The notes below the pieces were generated by a model. That model was not told where the DNA came from. It saw only the letters and a program-made list of their open reading frames with translations, and did no database searches. 8,590 bases of DNA, taken from NCBI GenBank assembly GCA_021413595.1, contig JAIOQD010000681.1, positions 1 through 8,590 on the forward strand, read 5' to 3'. Source of the stretch: Bacteroidota bacterium (GTDB lineage: Bacteria > Bacteroidota > Bacteroidia > 2-12-FULL-35-15). This document shows, piece after piece, positions 7,115 through 8,590 of the stretch. The position numbers and the translations under genes were made by a program. Position 1 is the first letter of the stretch. Every line of letters begins with the position of its first letter.

Positions 7115-7122
7115 CAAAAATA
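7115..7122 (-). promoter_or_regulatory. Candidate -7 element for the YceI gene
   Basis: The - strand reads TATTTTTG here, an exact match to the Bacteroidota -7 consensus TAnnTTTG, about 75 bases upstream of the YceI ATG. The nearest TTTG upstream (about 7147-7150) is 24 bases away, longer than the usual -33 spacing, so the upstream half is weak. Confidence 0.38.
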
Positions 7123-7384
7123 TCATTAACATAAGGTATTGTGTGGCAAAAATTTCTCAAAATGAGTAAAATTTAGATAAAAAAACAGGTAAGAATTATC
7201 TACCCCTATGTCATCCAAAATTTTTCATGATCCAGTACTTCAGGATTGTTATTTATGAATGCTACTGCTGACGAATTATGAGATTACTCCTGGCAAAAAA
7301 GCCGATGGGATAAAATTGTTTATAAATTGTGGAAGTGGCTATTGAGGAGGATATACTTGTTGTTCTTCTTTGCTAGATAGTCGT
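7123..7384. other. Intergenic stretch without a supportable gene
   Basis: This part of the 345-base gap between the YceI start and the end of the paiB remnant has stops in every frame at short intervals. The longest curious stretch is a + strand frame at 7282-7380 that lacks a start codon and encodes a W/K/R-rich then hydrophobic segment (KLWKWLLRRIYLLFFF), reminiscent of a membrane anchor. I cannot tie it to a family. No convincing hairpin terminator follows the paiB remnant. Confidence 0.5.
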
Positions 7385-7872
7385 TTAATATTTTTTATGC
7401 TTTTTCATTTCTTCCGCAATTATCTGAGAATTTGAATCGCCTTTTTTTTCCAATTCATCAGTAATATTTTTATGATTCACAGTGTTGCGGTTCTGCGAAA
7501 GCTTGTAGGCGGCTTGAATTTCATTAATTTCAATTTCAAAGCCAACGATTCCTTTAATTTCTTTACTAATAAATTTTTCAGACATGTTTTCAACCGCAAC
7601 AGGTTTGTCAGAATTCGTTTCGTATTTATGTACTAATTTTTTCAGGGCATTGATCAACTTTTCACCTTCAATGATCTTAATTTTCCCATAAATATGAACG
7701 GCAATATAGTTCCATGTGGGAACATTTTCATGGTCATACCACGATGAAGATATGTAACTGTGTGCTCCGGAGAAGATCGCTAATATTTCACTAAAATACC
7801 AAAACTGTTTTTGTTTAAGAAATCGCGAACTTCATTTAGGTCATTGTTTTTAAAACTAGCAGGGATGTACAT
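7385..7872 (-). pseudogene. paiB-like FMN-binding protein gene, broken by internal deletion
   Basis: On the - strand an ATG at 7872 begins MYIPASFKNNDLNEV and continues to FGILV, a normal PaiB-family N-terminus of about 28 residues, then hits TAG at 7812-7780 region (codon 31). In another frame the rest of the family follows: EILAIFSGAHSYISSSWYD, VPTWNYIAVHIYGKIKI, GIVGFEIEI, and AAYKLSQNRN, ending at 7385 with a normal C-terminus. About 45 residues that belong between (the usual G..WATHIP ... GH.A.ANPQW segment, part of the FMN-binding barrel) are missing, and the frame has shifted. Total remnant is about 162 codons against about 205 in the family. PaiB-type proteins are FMN-binding split-barrel proteins, some described as negative regulators of sporulation and protease genes in Bacillus. 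The open frame at 7385-7657 with a TTG start is only the C-terminal fragment. The remnant starts 27 bases after the lspA stop, so it was probably transcribed with lspA. Confidence 0.88.
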
Positions 7873-7899
7873 TTTATCGTTTTAAAATTTCTAAAAAAA

Positions 7900-8559
7900 C
7901 TACTTGCTTTCCTCTGTATGGGATACAATATCTGCTGCTGTTGGCTCCTCTAAAACGTCAGCAGCTTTCTTTTTAAAAAACCTTCTTTGATAAAGTATGA
8001 TTATCGCTACACCTGTACTAATAGAAGCATCAGCTACATTAAATACGGGACGAAAAAATATAAAATCTTCGGTTCCCCAAAAAGGAAACCAGGCAGGGAA
8101 ATGTCCTTTAATAACCGGGAAGTAGAACATATCTACAACTTTACCATGTAAAAAAGTAGAATAACCGCCTTCTTCAGGCATAAAACGAGCTATTTCATAA
8201 TTACTATCACTGAAGAGTATTCCATAAAAAGCACTATCGATAATATTTCCAATAGCACCAGCAAAAATCAAAGCAATGCAAACAATATATAATTTATCTT
8301 CCTTTTGTTTTGAAAGACTCCATAAATACCAACCAATGGCTCCAACAGCAACAATACGAAATACACTTAAAAATAATTTCCCGAAATTACCTCCAAACTC
8401 CATTCCATAAGCCATTCCATTGTTTTCAGTAAAATGGATCAAGAACCCGTTTCCTGCTAAACTTACTTCCTGGCCAAGAAAAAAATGAGTTTTTATATAA
8501 ATTTTGATCAACTGATCAAAGAACAATACAAGAAATATAATGATCAAGGGTTTTTTCAC
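7900..8559 (-). CDS. lspA: Lipoprotein signal peptidase (signal peptidase II)
   Basis: Inner-membrane aspartyl protease that cuts the signal peptide of prolipoproteins before the lipidated cysteine. The 219-residue protein has the family's four membrane segments (about 4-22, 62-82, 89-110, 176-193), FDQLIKIYI (14-22), the ENNGMAYGM motif (45-53), GAIGNIIDS (101-109), VVDMFYF (141-147) with catalytic D143, and FNVADASIS (173-181) with catalytic D177. It is longer than the 164-residue E. coli enzyme because of about 25 extra residues between GNIID and VVDM, about 20 between VVDM and FNVAD, and a polar C-terminal tail; such extensions are usual in Bacteroidota. The start is GTG at 8559: two codons upstream in frame is a TAG, so no longer form is possible. 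The 31 bases before it hold no readable gene; the upstream neighbour lies outside the window. Confidence 0.95.
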   Translation of the reverse strand: MKKPLIIIFLVLFFDQLIKIYIKTHFFLGQEVSLAGNGFLIHFTENNGMAYGMEFGGNFGKLFLSVFRIVAVGAIGWYLWSLSKQKEDKLYIVCIALIFAGAIGNIIDSAFYGILFSDSNYEIARFMPEEGGYSTFLHGKVVDMFYFPVIKGHFPAWFPFWGTEDFIFFRPVFNVADASISTGVAIIILYQRRFFKKKAADVLEEPTAADIVSHTEESK

Positions 8560-8590
8560 GCAGGGCTAGTTTTTAATTTGTATTACAAAA

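Noticed and set aside
7385..7657. Independent 90-residue hypothetical protein with a TTG start
   Set aside because: Its sequence is the C-terminal part of PaiB, and matching PaiB sequence continues in the same frame upstream of the TTG, so it is a piece of the pseudogene.
7885..7899. Sequencing frameshift as the only damage in paiB
   Set aside because: A one- or two-base error cannot explain the missing block of about 45 family-conserved residues; a deletion is needed.
1..8590. Defence island, CRISPR, phage, toxin-antitoxin or biosynthetic cluster
   Set aside because: No cas, nuclease, transposase, integrase, toxin or modular enzyme genes and no regular repeat-spacer array were found; the genes are mostly housekeeping with unrelated roles.

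Overview
The window looks like an ordinary chromosomal segment of a low-GC member of the phylum Bacteroidota, probably of the Chitinophagales/Sphingobacteriales type. The evidence is the AT-rich composition, TTG and GTG starts without clear Shine-Dalgarno sequences, TAnnTTTG-like -7 elements, and the protein versions encoded: a Bacteroidota-style LspA with large internal insertions, a stand-alone RfaE2, and a PanD / DedA-independent 'flippase-like' pair close to RadA. The lineage is inferred from gene content, not computed.

Layout. From 1 to 6293 all genes are on the + strand: a CitE/HpcH-like aldolase-family protein (DUF6986 type), panD (aspartate decarboxylase), a multi-pass membrane protein of the lysylphosphatidylglycerol-synthase transmembrane-domain family starting 2 bases after panD, rfaE2 (heptose-1-phosphate adenylyltransferase), a secreted metallo-beta-lactamase-fold hydrolase, and radA (recombination/repair ATPase). 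A 125-base palindromic repeat element lies immediately before the hydrolase gene. From 6467 to 8559 everything is on the - strand: lspA (lipoprotein signal peptidase), a broken paiB-like gene just downstream of it, and a YceI-family protein. radA and yceI converge on a 173-base spacer that holds two perfect hairpins.

Function. Several genes are housekeeping: PanD feeds pantothenate/CoA synthesis, RfaE2 makes the activated heptose for the lipopolysaccharide core, LspA matures lipoproteins, RadA processes recombination intermediates. The aldolase-like protein, the membrane protein and the metallo-hydrolase have recognisable folds but unknown substrates. I see no defence system, CRISPR array, transposase, phage gene, tRNA or rRNA, and no convincing new multi-gene system.

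The points most worth a second look are the nested palindromic element at 3544-3668 (which also generates a false N-terminal extension of the hydrolase reading frame) and the paiB pseudogene, whose internal deletion appears to have happened between two short direct repeats, leaving a junction that reads as PaiB in two different frames.
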